Below are positions 1-9,000 of a DNA stretch of 32,214 bases, piece by piece (position 1 is the stretch's first letter; each line of letters starts with the position of its first letter). The position numbers were made by a program, and so were the translations under genes. Origin of the DNA: Oscillospiraceae bacterium (GTDB lineage Bacteria; Bacillota; Clostridia; UBA1381); assembly GCA_022509005.1 (NCBI GenBank), contig JAFLUC010000002.1, positions 34,111 to 66,324 on the forward strand, given 5' to 3'. Under the pieces are notes generated by a model that did not search any database, was not told the DNA's origin, and saw nothing but the letters and a program-made list of their open reading frames with translations.

Positions 1-1479
1 ATGGAAGGAACGAATATATACAGCGATATTGCAAAGCGCAATAACGGTGATGTCTATATTGGTGTGGTAGGACCGGTGAGAACGGGCAAATCTACTTTTA
101 TAAAAAAGTTTATGGATACGCTTGTGATTCCGAATATGTCCGATGTATATCAGGCGGAGAGAACCCGGGATGAATTGCCGCAGTCGGCGGCAGGGCGAAC
201 GATTATGACTACAGAGCCGAAATTTATCCCGAACGAGGCGGTTGAAATTGCACCGGCGGATAATGCAAGTATGAAAGTGCGGATGATAGACTGCGTAGGA
301 TACATAGTAGATGATTCGCTAGGATATGAAGAAGACGGCGGACCTAGAATGGTAAACACACCGTGGTTTGAATATCCCATCCCATTCAACGATGCAGCGG
401 AAATCGGAACCAAAAAGGTAATTACAGATCATTCAACAATAGGTCTATTGGTAACAACAGACGGCTCATTTACGGAAATTCCGCGTGAGAGCTACACGGG
501 TGCCGAGGCAAGAGTTGTTTCAGAGCTCAAAGCGATAAATAAGCCGTTTATAATTCTTTTAAACTCCGCTGTACCGGATTCAGCGGCAGCGAAACAGCTT
601 GCATCTGAGCTTGAAAATGCATATGGGGTTACGGTTATGACCGTAAACTGTGAGCAGCTTGATGGTGAGGACATAAATAATATTATAAATAAAATACTGC
701 TTGAATTCCCGTTGAGTGAAATTGAAATACATATCCCTAAATGGCTTGACCGCCTGAGTGAGGAGCATGAACTGATAAAGTCGGTATATTCAGAGGTTGC
801 AGACGCGGTAAGTGATGCCGAGGCTATACGTGACATTGATAGTATCATAGAGCGATTAAACGAGCCTGACTATATTAAAAAGACATCGGTAGAGAAAATT
901 GATCTCGGCACAGGTACGGCCGAGCTGGATCTGGAGCTTACCGAGGCGATGTTCTATAAAGCACTATCCGAATTTGCCGGAATGGATATTAAGGATGATG
1001 AGATGCTTTTGCGCAAACTTACGGAGCTTGCCGCAATCAAGCACGATTATGAGCATATTAAAAATGCGCTTGATTCTGTTCGTGAAACAGGTTACGGTAT
1101 AGTTTCGCCGACAAGTGATGAGATGGTGCTTGAGGAGCCGAAAATAATAAAGCAGGGCGGAAGATACGGTATAAAACTAAAAGCTTGCGCACCGAGTATT
1201 CATATGATGAGAGCGGATATAGAAACAGAGGTAAGCCCTATTGTGGGAACAGTAAAGCAGAGTGAAGAGCTTATTGAACACCTGCTTGCCGAATATAAGG
1301 ATGACCCATCACAGCTATGGCAGTCAAATATTTTCGGAAAGACTTTAAACGAGCTTGTAAATGACGGACTCCGCAGCAAGCTTGAACGAATGCCGGATGA
1401 GGCAAGAAATAAACTGCGCGAAACCTTAGAGCGGATAATTAACGAGGGCGGCGGCGGTTTGCTGTGTCTGATTCTGTAA
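1..1479 (+). CDS. spoIVA: Stage IV sporulation protein A (spore coat morphogenetic ATPase)
   Basis: SpoIVA is the ATPase that polymerises on the forespore outer membrane in the mother cell and forms the basement layer on which the spore coat assembles; it is also needed for cortex formation. The 492-residue product has the family length and is complete. A Walker A motif GPVRTGKST lies at residues 24-32 with the lysine at position 30, as in the characterised Bacillus protein, followed by a GTPase-like DCVGY segment near residue 97. The C-terminus is the glycine-rich hydrophobic tail GGGGLLCLIL typical of the family, which is needed for membrane anchoring through SpoVM. The ATG is the first base of the window, so the promoter and ribosome binding site cannot be seen. 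A lipoprotein gene follows 45 bp later. Its presence marks the organism as an endospore former. Identification is secure. Confidence 0.97.
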   Translation: MEGTNIYSDIAKRNNGDVYIGVVGPVRTGKSTFIKKFMDTLVIPNMSDVYQAERTRDELPQSAAGRTIMTTEPKFIPNEAVEIAPADNASMKVRMIDCVGYIVDDSLGYEEDGGPRMVNTPWFEYPIPFNDAAEIGTKKVITDHSTIGLLVTTDGSFTEIPRESYTGAEARVVSELKAINKPFIILLNSAVPDSAAAKQLASELENAYGVTVMTVNCEQLDGEDINNIINKILLEFPLSEIEIHIPKWLDRLSEEHELIKSVYSEVADAVSDAEAIRDIDSIIERLNEPDYIKKTSVEKIDLGTGTAELDLELTEAMFYKALSEFAGMDIKDDEMLLRKLTELAAIKHDYEHIKNALDSVRETGYGIVSPTSDEMVLEEPKIIKQGGRYGIKLKACAPSIHMMRADIETEVSPIVGTVKQSEELIEHLLAEYKDDPSQLWQSNIFGKTLNELVNDGLRSKLERMPDEARNKLRETLERIINEGGGGLLCLIL

Positions 1480-1524
1480 AGGTGAACAATCTGCTTGCAG
1501 ATCCGGATGGAAAGGAGGGCTTTT

Positions 1525-2232
1525 ATGAAAAGGTGGATGGTGTTTGCGGTATCGGTTATGTTCTTTATATGCGGATGCAGCAGGAATGGCAGCTATACCG
1601 TAAAAACGCTGATTGATGAGGCGGAAACCGATTATTCAACTGTGTATGCACAAACACTTGAGTTTGGGGGATTTGAAAATAAAGAATATCAGTCTGAGCT
1701 TAACGAGCAGCTTTTGGGAGACGTTAAAAAAATGGGGGATGAGTTTGATAAAACTGCTCAGGAAGCAGCCGAAACGCTCCCTGATGGGGTAAAAAGCACG
1801 CTGAACATAAAGCAAAGAGTGACACTAAATAAGAATGGGATAATTTCGTTCATCACCGAGAGCTACACATATCTCGGCGGTGCGCATGGAATGACGGTGT
1901 GGATCCCTTATACGATAAATGCGCGGGAAGAAAATCCTCACAGACTGGAGCTGAGGGAGCTGTTTAAAACAGAGGATGATTATATAGATACGATAAACAG
2001 GCTGATTGATGAACTTGTAGAGGCAGATCCTGAAAAATACAGCGGTCTTTGGGCTGAACCGCACATTAATGCGGAAGATCATCAAAATCAATTTTATCTT
2101 ACGGACGAAGATCTTGTTATATTCTTCCCACCGTATGATTTGTCATACTACGCCAAGGGATTTATTGAGTTCCCGATACGGCGCACAGAGCTTAACGGAC
2201 TCTTGAAAGAAGAGTATAGGATACAGGAGTAA
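1525..2232 (+). CDS. RsiV-like lipoprotein with DUF4163/DUF3298 domains
   Basis: A 235-residue exported lipoprotein of the PdaC/RsiV type. The ATG at 1525 is chosen because AAAGGAGG sits 7 bases upstream and because the protein then begins with a proper lipoprotein signal: MKRW, a hydrophobic stretch, and a lipobox ending ICGC with the lipidated cysteine at residue 18. An in-frame TTG at 1495 would add 10 residues before the signal and lacks a binding site. The middle contains YTYLGGAHGM and the C-terminal third contains FYLTDEDLVIFF and PYDLSYYAKG, which match the DUF4163 plus DUF3298 pair found in RsiV (a lysozyme-sensing anti-sigma factor) and in PdaC. There is no cytoplasmic anti-sigma part and no neighbouring sigma factor, so it is not an anti-sigma factor; a cell-envelope or peptidoglycan/lysozyme-binding role is only inferred. 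It may be co-transcribed with spoIVA. Confidence 0.8.
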   Translation: MKRWMVFAVSVMFFICGCSRNGSYTVKTLIDEAETDYSTVYAQTLEFGGFENKEYQSELNEQLLGDVKKMGDEFDKTAQEAAETLPDGVKSTLNIKQRVTLNKNGIISFITESYTYLGGAHGMTVWIPYTINAREENPHRLELRELFKTEDDYIDTINRLIDELVEADPEKYSGLWAEPHINAEDHQNQFYLTDEDLVIFFPPYDLSYYAKGFIEFPIRRTELNGLLKEEYRIQE

Positions 2233-2247
2233 GACCATAAAAATCTG

Positions 2248-2285
2248 CTGTGACAAAATGACTTTTTTGTATCATTTTGTCACAG
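2248..2285. terminator. Perfect 14-bp inverted repeat after the spoIVA/lipoprotein unit
   Basis: Arms at 2248-2261 and 2272-2285 are perfectly complementary with a 10-base loop that is itself T-rich. The plus-strand tail is A-rich and then TTTT, so the U-tract is poor, but the position 15 bp after the lipoprotein stop and before the tRNA promoter suggests a transcription terminator or mRNA 3' end stabiliser. Confidence 0.55.
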
Positions 2286-2308
2286 TAAAAAAAATTTTAA
2301 AAAAACTA

Positions 2309-2337
2309 TTGACAAACCGGTTGTATAGTGCTATAAT
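2309..2337 (+). promoter_or_regulatory. Consensus sigma-A promoter for the initiator tRNA
   Basis: TTGACA at 2309-2314 and TATAAT at 2332-2337, both perfect, with the ideal 17-bp spacer. The predicted start is about 2344, roughly 24 bases before the mature tRNA, as expected for a strongly expressed stable RNA. Confidence 0.9.
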
Positions 2338-2367
2338 AGCTTATGTTCTCAGAGCAAAACTATATAT

Positions 2368-2443
2368 CGCGGGGTAGAGCAGTTGGTAGCTCGCAAGGCT
2401 CATAACCTTGAGGTCGCTGGTTCAAGTCCGGTCCCCGCACCCA
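2368..2443 (+). tRNA. Initiator tRNA-Met (CAT), atypical
   Basis: The cloverleaf folds fully: acceptor 2368-2374 with 2433-2439, D stem GAGC/GCTC, anticodon stem CAAGG/CCTTG with CAT at 2401-2403, T arm 2416-2432, and an encoded CCA at 2441-2443. The first acceptor position is an unpaired C1 opposite A72, the hallmark of bacterial initiator tRNA, and the D stem has the purine-11/pyrimidine-24 pair (A11:T24) also typical of initiators. Two features are unusual: the anticodon stem has only two of the three G:C pairs normally next to the loop (position 29:41 is A:T), and the discriminator base 73 is C rather than A. It has its own promoter and terminator. Initiator identity is well supported; whether it is the main copy cannot be told. 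Confidence 0.93.
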
Positions 2444-2473
2444 TGTATTGCGTTGCGTAGCAACAGCACAGTA

Positions 2474-2503
2474 AAACAACTCGCATTTGCGGGTTGTTTT
2501 TTT
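2474..2503 (+). terminator. Rho-independent terminator after the initiator tRNA
   Basis: Stem 2474-2484 with 2489-2499, containing one G:T pair, a four-base loop and a run of T from 2497 to 2503. A smaller GTTGC/GCAAC hairpin lies between the tRNA and this terminator at 2452-2464. Confidence 0.85.
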
Positions 2504-2517
2504 GTTGAAAATAATAC

Positions 2518-2546
2518 TTGAAAAAGTCACCAACACATAGTATAAT
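2518..2546 (+). promoter_or_regulatory. Sigma-A promoter of the abcF-thyA-proC unit
   Basis: TTGAAA at 2518-2523 and a perfect TATAAT at 2541-2546 with a 17-bp spacer. The predicted start near 2553 leaves a short leader of about 30 bases before the ABC-F start codon. Confidence 0.8.
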
Positions 2547-2582
2547 AGATAATGGAATAATTTTTGTTTTGTGAGGTAGTAA

Positions 2583-4196
2583 ATGATTATAGTATCTAAT
2601 TTAAGTGTAAATTTTGACGGTCGTCCGCTTTTTAAGGATGTAGATCTGAAATTCACACCGGGCAACTGTTACGGCGTTATCGGAGCGAATGGAGCGGGAA
2701 AATCGACATTTCTGCGAGTCCTTTCGGGCGAGATTGAATCATCAACAGGCGATGTGTTTATTGACCCAAACTGCCGTATGTCAGTTTTAAAACAGGATCA
2801 TTTTGAATTTGACGAATATTCGGTGCTGGACACCGTTATAATGGGCAATAAGAAGCTTTATGATATAATGAAGGAAAAAGACGCTCTTTATCTGAAAGAG
2901 GATTTCTCTGACGAAGACGGAATGAAGGCGGCCGAGCTTGAAAACGAATTTGCCGAGATGAACGGCTGGGAGGCTGAATCGGACGCATCAAAGCTCATTC
3001 AGGGTCTTGGCCTTGACGAGAGTGTGCTGTATCAGCAGATGTCGGAGCTTGGCGGCAATGAGAAGGTTAAGATACTTCTCGCGCAAGCGCTTTTCGGTCA
3101 TCCTGATATCATACTTTTAGACGAGCCTACAAACCATCTCGATATTGATGCAGTTCAGTGGCTTGAAGATTTCTTGATGGACTATGAGGGTACAGTTATC
3201 GTTGTATCGCATGACAGATATTTCTTAAATGTCGTGTGTACGCATATGGTTGATATTGATTATAACAAGATCAAGATGTATGTCGGTAACTATGAGTTCT
3301 GGTATGAATCATCACAAATGGTTCAGCGTATGATCAAGCAGCAGAACAAGCGCAACGAGGAAAAGATAAAGGAGCTTCAGCTCTTTATCTCAAGATTCTC
3401 GGCGAACAAATCAAAGTCAAAGCAGGCAACCGCGCGCAGGAAGATGCTTGATAAGCTCACCGTTGAGGAAATGCCGGCATCTTCAAGACGTTATCCGTTT
3501 GTAGGCTTCGAGATGGATAGAGAAGCAGGCAAGGATTTATTAACGCTAACCGATGTTTCAAAAACGGCAAACGGTGAAAAGGTGTTAAACAATGTGAGCT
3601 TCTCACTTAACCACGGCGACAAGATTGCAATCATCAGTGAAAACGAAATTGCCGTTACAACACTTTTACAGCTTCTTGCGGAAGAACTTGAGCCTGACTC
3701 GGGTACGCTCAAATGGGGCGTAAGCACGTCGCGAAGCTATTTCCCGAAGGATAACAGTGAGTTCTTTGATGGATGCACAATGAATCTCTGCGATTGGCTC
3801 AGACAGTATTCAAAACCGGGCTTTGAAACACAGAACGAAACATATATACGTGGCTTCTTAGGCAGGATGCTTTTCTCGGGCGATGACGTATTAAAGCAGG
3901 TTCAGGTGCTTTCGGGCGGCGAGAAGGTAAGATGTATGCTTTCGAGAATGATGCTGTACGGTTCAAATGTACTGCTTCTCGACCAGCCGACAAACCACCT
4001 TGACCTTGAATCAATTACCGCTGTAAATAACGGTCTCGTTGCGTTCAAGGGCAACGTTATCTTCGCGTCGCACGACCATGAGTTTATGAACACAATTGCA
4101 AACAGAATTATACGCATAAATCCTGACGGCTCGATTACTGACAGAATGTGCACATATGATGAATATTTAGAAAAGCTTAAAAACGGAGAGTTATAA
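2583..4196 (+). CDS. ABC-F family ATPase, YkpA/YbiT type
   Basis: A soluble protein with two ATP-binding cassettes and no membrane segments, the layout of ABC-F proteins, which act on ribosomes (translation factors or antibiotic protection). Cassette 1 is intact: Walker A GANGAGKST at residues 34-42, a diverged signature ELGGNEKVK, and Walker B ILLDEPTNHLD. A charged linker rich in K, E and Q follows (about residues 245-305), ending near SSRRYPFVGF, as in the YkpA group. Cassette 2 lacks a normal Walker A (SENEIAVTT replaces the GxxGxGKS/T loop, a trait I recall for YkpA proteins) but keeps SGGEKVR; its Walker B reads LLLDQPTNHLD, so the catalytic glutamate is glutamine at residue 468. The 537-residue length fits YkpA. 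GTGAGG precedes the ATG. The stop overlaps the thyA start by one base. Which antibiotic or ribosome state it serves cannot be predicted. Confidence 0.92.
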   Translation: MIIVSNLSVNFDGRPLFKDVDLKFTPGNCYGVIGANGAGKSTFLRVLSGEIESSTGDVFIDPNCRMSVLKQDHFEFDEYSVLDTVIMGNKKLYDIMKEKDALYLKEDFSDEDGMKAAELENEFAEMNGWEAESDASKLIQGLGLDESVLYQQMSELGGNEKVKILLAQALFGHPDIILLDEPTNHLDIDAVQWLEDFLMDYEGTVIVVSHDRYFLNVVCTHMVDIDYNKIKMYVGNYEFWYESSQMVQRMIKQQNKRNEEKIKELQLFISRFSANKSKSKQATARRKMLDKLTVEEMPASSRRYPFVGFEMDREAGKDLLTLTDVSKTANGEKVLNNVSFSLNHGDKIAIISENEIAVTTLLQLLAEELEPDSGTLKWGVSTSRSYFPKDNSEFFDGCTMNLCDWLRQYSKPGFETQNETYIRGFLGRMLFSGDDVLKQVQVLSGGEKVRCMLSRMMLYGSNVLLLDQPTNHLDLESITAVNNGLVAFKGNVIFASHDHEFMNTIANRIIRINPDGSITDRMCTYDEYLEKLKNGEL

Positions 4197-5023
4197 TGAG
4201 CAAGGCTGATGGAATATTTATAAAAAACTGCCGTGAAATAATTGACCACGGCTTTTCAGACGAGCATCTTGATGTTCGTCCGCACTGGGAGGACGGCGTG
4301 CCGGCGCATACGATAAAGCGCTTTGGTATCGTGAACAGATATAATTTAGCTGAGGAATTTCCTATTCTAACATTGCGCCGCACTTATTTAAAGAGCGCCA
4401 TTGATGAGATTTTATGGATATGGCAGCAGAAGTCGAATAACATACATGACCTGCACAGCCATATATGGGATCAGTGGGCGGATGAGGACGGCTCGATAGG
4501 AAAGGCGTACGGCTACCAGATGAGCGTTAAGCACAGTTATCCGGACGGCGAATTTGACCAGGTTGACCGCGTGCTTCACGATTTAAAGACTAATCCGGCA
4601 TCGCGCCGTATCATGACTAATATATACGTGCATCAGGATTTAAAGGATATGAATCTTTATCCTTGCGCATACAGCGTCACATTCAATGTTACGGGAAATA
4701 AACTGAATGCTATCCTGAACCAGCGCTCACAGGATATGCTTGCGGCGAACAACTGGAACGTTGTGCAGTACAGCGCGCTGCTTATCATGATTGCGAAGGC
4801 GACTGGCTTTGAGCCGGGCGAGCTTGTGCATGTGATCGCAGATGCGCATATCTATGACAGGCATATTCCGGTTATTGAAGAAATAATCTCAAATAAGCCG
4901 TATGATGCACCCAAGCTGATTGTGGCGGACAAGAAGGATTTTTACAAATTCACAAGAGATGATTTTACGCTTGAGGGATATAAATATCATGAATTCAATA
5001 AAAAAATCCCGGTGGCTATATAA
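4196..5023 (+). CDS. thyA: Thymidylate synthase, ThyA type
   Basis: Converts dUMP and 5,10-methylene-tetrahydrofolate to dTMP and dihydrofolate. The 275-residue protein keeps the catalytic residues: cysteine 157 in YPCAYS, the phosphate-binding SRR pair, the QRSQD segment, the asparagine of WNVVQYS, and DAHIYDRH near the C-terminus. WIWQQKSN, HIWDQW and DQVDRVLHDLK resemble the Bacillus subtilis ThyA branch rather than E. coli-type ThyA. The loop after QRSQD reads LAANNWN where most enzymes have LGxPFN, a variation I associate with clostridial homologues. The ATG overlaps the TAA of the ABC-F gene (TAATG), so translation is probably coupled. No dihydrofolate reductase follows; proC is next after 25 bp. 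Identification is firm. Confidence 0.96.
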   Translation: MSKADGIFIKNCREIIDHGFSDEHLDVRPHWEDGVPAHTIKRFGIVNRYNLAEEFPILTLRRTYLKSAIDEILWIWQQKSNNIHDLHSHIWDQWADEDGSIGKAYGYQMSVKHSYPDGEFDQVDRVLHDLKTNPASRRIMTNIYVHQDLKDMNLYPCAYSVTFNVTGNKLNAILNQRSQDMLAANNWNVVQYSALLIMIAKATGFEPGELVHVIADAHIYDRHIPVIEEIISNKPYDAPKLIVADKKDFYKFTRDDFTLEGYKYHEFNKKIPVAI

Positions 5024-5048
5024 GAAGTAATAAGGAGTATAATGGAAA

Positions 5049-5846
5049 ATGAAGATTGGTTTTATTGGCGCCGGCAACATGGGCGGTGCTATAATAGGCG
5101 GAATAATCGGCAACGGTATTGCCGAACCGGCAGATATAATTGTTTCAGACATAAATAAAACGAAAGTAAACGAGCTTTTGAATCAGTATCACATTAAGCA
5201 GGGACTAAGTAATGAAATTGTTGCCGCAGCAGTTGACATCCTGTTTCTTTGCGTAAAGCCTAATGCGATTTATTCGGTAATTGATGAAATCAAGGGTTCT
5301 GTAAAGACGGAAACAATAATAGTTTCAATTGTTGCAGGTCAGGCTATCGCAAAGCTTGAAGCAGCTTTTTGCAGGGATAGCTTAAAGCTTGTGCGCGTTA
5401 TGCCGAACACTCCGTCGCTTGTTGGAGAGGGCATGGCGGCAATTGTACCCAACGCGAATGCAGATGAGGACGATACGGCAAAGGTTCTTGAAATCTTTAA
5501 CAGCTTCGGAAAGGCTGAAGCCGTTAGCGAGCAGCTTATGGATGCTGTTACAGCTGTAAGCGGTTCATCGCCTGCGTATGTGTTTATGTTTATTGAAGCG
5601 ATGGCTGATGCTGCCGTACAGGGCGGAATGCCGCGGTCTCAGGCATACACGTTTGCTGCTCAGGCTGTGCTCGGCTCGGCTAAGATGGTGCTTGAAACAG
5701 GCAAGCATCCGGGTGAATTAAAGGACATGGTATGCTCTCCGGCAGGAACGACGATCGACGCGGTTGCCGTACTTGAAGAGGAAGGTATGCGCGCCGCGGT
5801 GATTAAGGCAATGAAGGCGTGCATTGACAAGTCAAAGGTGTTGTAA
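5049..5846 (+). CDS. proC: Pyrroline-5-carboxylate reductase
   Basis: Last step of proline synthesis: NAD(P)H-dependent reduction of 1-pyrroline-5-carboxylate to proline, in the cytoplasm. The 265-residue protein begins with the Rossmann motif GFIGAGNMGGAI (residues 4-15), contains the substrate/cofactor segment VRVMPNTPSLVGEGM, and ends with the ProC signature region around SPAGTTIDAVAVLEEEG. AAGGAG at 5032-5037 lies 11 bases before the ATG. An out-of-frame ATG at 5042 is ignored. It is third in the abcF-thyA-proC unit and is followed by a clear terminator; the three genes have no obvious shared pathway. Identification is firm. Confidence 0.96.
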   Translation: MKIGFIGAGNMGGAIIGGIIGNGIAEPADIIVSDINKTKVNELLNQYHIKQGLSNEIVAAAVDILFLCVKPNAIYSVIDEIKGSVKTETIIVSIVAGQAIAKLEAAFCRDSLKLVRVMPNTPSLVGEGMAAIVPNANADEDDTAKVLEIFNSFGKAEAVSEQLMDAVTAVSGSSPAYVFMFIEAMADAAVQGGMPRSQAYTFAAQAVLGSAKMVLETGKHPGELKDMVCSPAGTTIDAVAVLEEEGMRAAVIKAMKACIDKSKVL

Positions 5847-5899
5847 AAACCACTCTATATAGTGTGATTTATCGGATTACATATAAACACAAACAGAAG

Positions 5900-5927
5900 A
5901 ACAGCCTCATGATTGAGGCTGTTTTTT
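5900..5927 (+). terminator. Rho-independent terminator after proC
   Basis: Perfect 10-bp stem 5900-5909 with 5914-5923, loop TGAT, and a T run at 5922-5927. It ends the abcF-thyA-proC transcript. Confidence 0.92.
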
Positions 5928-5945
5928 ATTCCTTATGCGGTAAAT

Positions 5946-5969
5946 AAAATAATATATTTATATTATTTT
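5946..5969. repeat. AT-only 24-bp palindrome upstream of the esterase gene
   Basis: Perfect 11-base arms (5946-5956 and 5959-5969) around TT, made only of A and T. Downstream, the words TTGGTATAAAAT (from 5989) and TTGGTAAAAT (from 6008) form a 19-base-spaced direct repeat. These could be a regulator site or DNA-bending tract; AT-richness makes chance likely. Confidence 0.35.
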
Positions 5970-6025
5970 GTTGAAAATATACAAAAAATTGGTATAAAAT
6001 TTTATGTTTGGTAAAATTTAAAATC

Positions 6026-6054
6026 TGTACAAATCATACTAAATATGGTATAAT
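6026..6054 (+). promoter_or_regulatory. Candidate promoter of the esterase gene
   Basis: A perfect TATAAT at 6049-6054 with a poor upstream element TGTACA at 6026-6031 (17-bp spacer). A weak -35 next to repeated TTGGTA words would suit an activator-dependent promoter. The leader is about 35 bases. Confidence 0.5.
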
Positions 6055-6095
6055 TATTATATTGTGAAAATCAAAGTAAAGGAGAGATAAATTTT

Positions 6096-9000
6096 ATGAA
6101 GGGGAGAATGTTTAAGAAGATCATTGCCTCGGTATCGGCTCTGTCGATGCTCGCAGGGATGGCCTTTGCCGTTCCGGTGGGGGCGGCGAACGGTAGTTAT
6201 TTAAGTACCGATTTTTCGACTAAGCCGACTAATTCCAATGTTACATGGGGCGATTATGTAACAGTTTCGGACAATAGTAATATGAATGGAAGTACAATAT
6301 CATATACCGGACCGGCTGCGGTAATCGGCGGCGGCGGTGCGAATAATGCTGAATATACGATTGCTTCTATGAATACTGCTATAGGCAGCACAACACAGTC
6401 TATTGAGGCATCATTTAAACTTGCAAAAAGATATAACGGTACAATAAATACTACCACCTTAAGCTTTAATGATGCGAACGGAAACACGGTATTCGGCGTC
6501 AGATATTTAGTTCTGTCAGCAAGTGACTGGTTAAGAAGCGCCAGATTGGTAACAAATGACTCAACAAGCAATATCGCTGTTTTACCTGATTATACAGATA
6601 ACGCATGGACAACATATGATGTTTCTGTAGGTTATTTATCAGAAAATTCAGGTTATGTAACAGTAAACGGCGTAACACTTCCGTTCAGCGGAGCGGCTAT
6701 AAAGAGTATTTCGTTAAAGAAAACAGGAGATACACAGAACAGAGGCTTTGTTGTAGATGATTTGAAGGTTGATGTTAACGCGGCTACAACGAATCATCTT
6801 GTTACATATGTTAAGCCTGCTATGGATGAATTCCAGACTGAATATAAGTATGAGGTTGTTGCGAACGGCGGACATCCGAAAAATCCTCCTGAACCCGAAA
6901 GAGGCGGATGGGATTTTGCCGGCTGGAATGACGGAACAACAACATCTAAGGATTTAAATGATTTTACGATTACGAAGGATACAACTCTGACTGCTCAGTA
7001 TAAGAGGGATGCTTCGTGGATCGAGCCGATTAAATCGGTAGTAATATCAGGCCCCGATACTATGACATTCGGACCGGATCCTGATACACCGGCAGGAAAT
7101 AATTACACCGTAACGATCACAGGAACAAACGGTACAATTATAACAAAAGATAATCTGCATAAAGATGTAAATGACTTTAAGGTTGAATGGGACATAGCGG
7201 GCTTTGCAACGGAAAACGACCAGCCCGGTCAGTACTGCGACAGCTACGGTTCATTTGCCGCGCATGATGATAAGGACACAAACGTTACTTTCAATCTCTG
7301 CGGAATCCCGTGGAACTTCTACGGCGATATGACAGCAAAGGTTACATATAACAATGAGACCTACACAGCTCATAAGTATGTGGCTGCTTTAGGTGATACA
7401 GCAATGGAAAGCAATGCCATTCTTCCGGAAGCAGGCTATCCTTCGGATATTGACGAATATCCCGATGCTATGGTCGGATATGAAATAACAAGTGACACAT
7501 ATGCTGCAAAAACCGATTCAATTGTCGGCGGATGGGTTATGTCCGGTTCTGATGATAACAAAGCTGCAAAAATCGTATCAGAGGGTACAAATAAATATAT
7601 TGCAATTACAGCCGGTACGGGAAGTAAGTCGCATGTATTTACAAACTCTATCACATCTCCGGCGACACAAGCTATTTTTGAACAGGATATGCGTTTCCAT
7701 AATAACGGAAGTGTGATTACCTTGACTTCCGGATATCCTTTCTGGTCATCAAGCAGATATAGCTGCCCTGTAACATTTAATTACAGCGGCGGGACGGTTA
7801 CGCTGAATGGAACAGCAGTCACAAACAATGAACAACCGGTAACAATAGAAACAAATAAATGGTATAAGGTAGTATTATCGGTAGATAAAACAAATGAAAC
7901 CTGCTTTACTCAAATTTATGACGCAAACGGTACATTTGTAGGCGGTACTGAAAATGTGGCATGGGATGCCAAAGACAGTGTTCCGACATACTATTCCATA
8001 GGTTTGGGTAATTCCAATACAGGTACGGTTGATTTCGATAATTATAAAGCATACTATCCTGTTGCGGACACAAGCAAATACACACTCACAGCTTCACAGG
8101 AAACTCTTTCAATTCCAAATAAAGAGACTGCCGATCTTGTGGCATCGCTTAAGACAGCGGACGGTTATGATATAACCGGCGCGGCAACATGGACAGTACT
8201 TGAAGAGGATATGCAGGAGGGTGTGATCATAACACCTGATAAGAATGATTCACATAAGGCTACTGTATCTTTGGCCGATGATGCGGTTGCAGGTGAGGCC
8301 ACCGTACAGGTAAATATCGGCGGTTATACAAAGACTGTAACTCTTAATATCACAAGCTCGGCTGAGAGCGTTAAGTTCACGGAATCATCATCAAGCGTAT
8401 CGATTCCGCTTGATGAAACTCCAACAACCGTTAAATACAGCGCGATCGTAGTTGATGGTACAGGTAATGATCTTAACAGAAATGTATCTTTAGCTGTATA
8501 TGACAAGACAAACACAAATCCGCTGTCGGCAATGCCAAAGGGTATTACATTTGATCCTGCAACAGGTGTTCTCAAAGTTGATAATACAGCCGATGCGGCA
8601 ACCTTTACTATAAGAGCTACAGGTAAAAACTCCGAAGGCGGGGACATTTCAAAGGGAATCAAGGTGACCGTTCACGGCTTGTCATTCGACTTCGGCGCGG
8701 GAACAGATGCAGATTTAGCTGAGGGATTCACTGCTGTATCACCTTCCACATCATATACCGCCGCTCGCGGATACGGTATAGCAAGCGGTGTTGCGGCGGC
8801 GGGCGGAACAGGCTCCACAGCTAACGCTGACAGTGACTATCTTGCGGGCAATATAACATTTAACGCAAAGGTGACAAAGGCAAAGAATTATACGGTTGAG
8901 GTTACATATCAGGGTACTTTAAGAACCGATTATGTAAACAATGACCTGTCAGGCTACACGCTCGGAAGTCAGAAATCACTAACTAAAGCAACATTCACGG

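Noticed and set aside
2360..2665. Minus-strand ORF of 101 codons across the initiator tRNA, reading RGPDLNQRPQGYEP
   Set aside because: This is the usual false peptide from reading a tRNA gene backwards, and it overlaps the promoter and start of the ABC-F gene.
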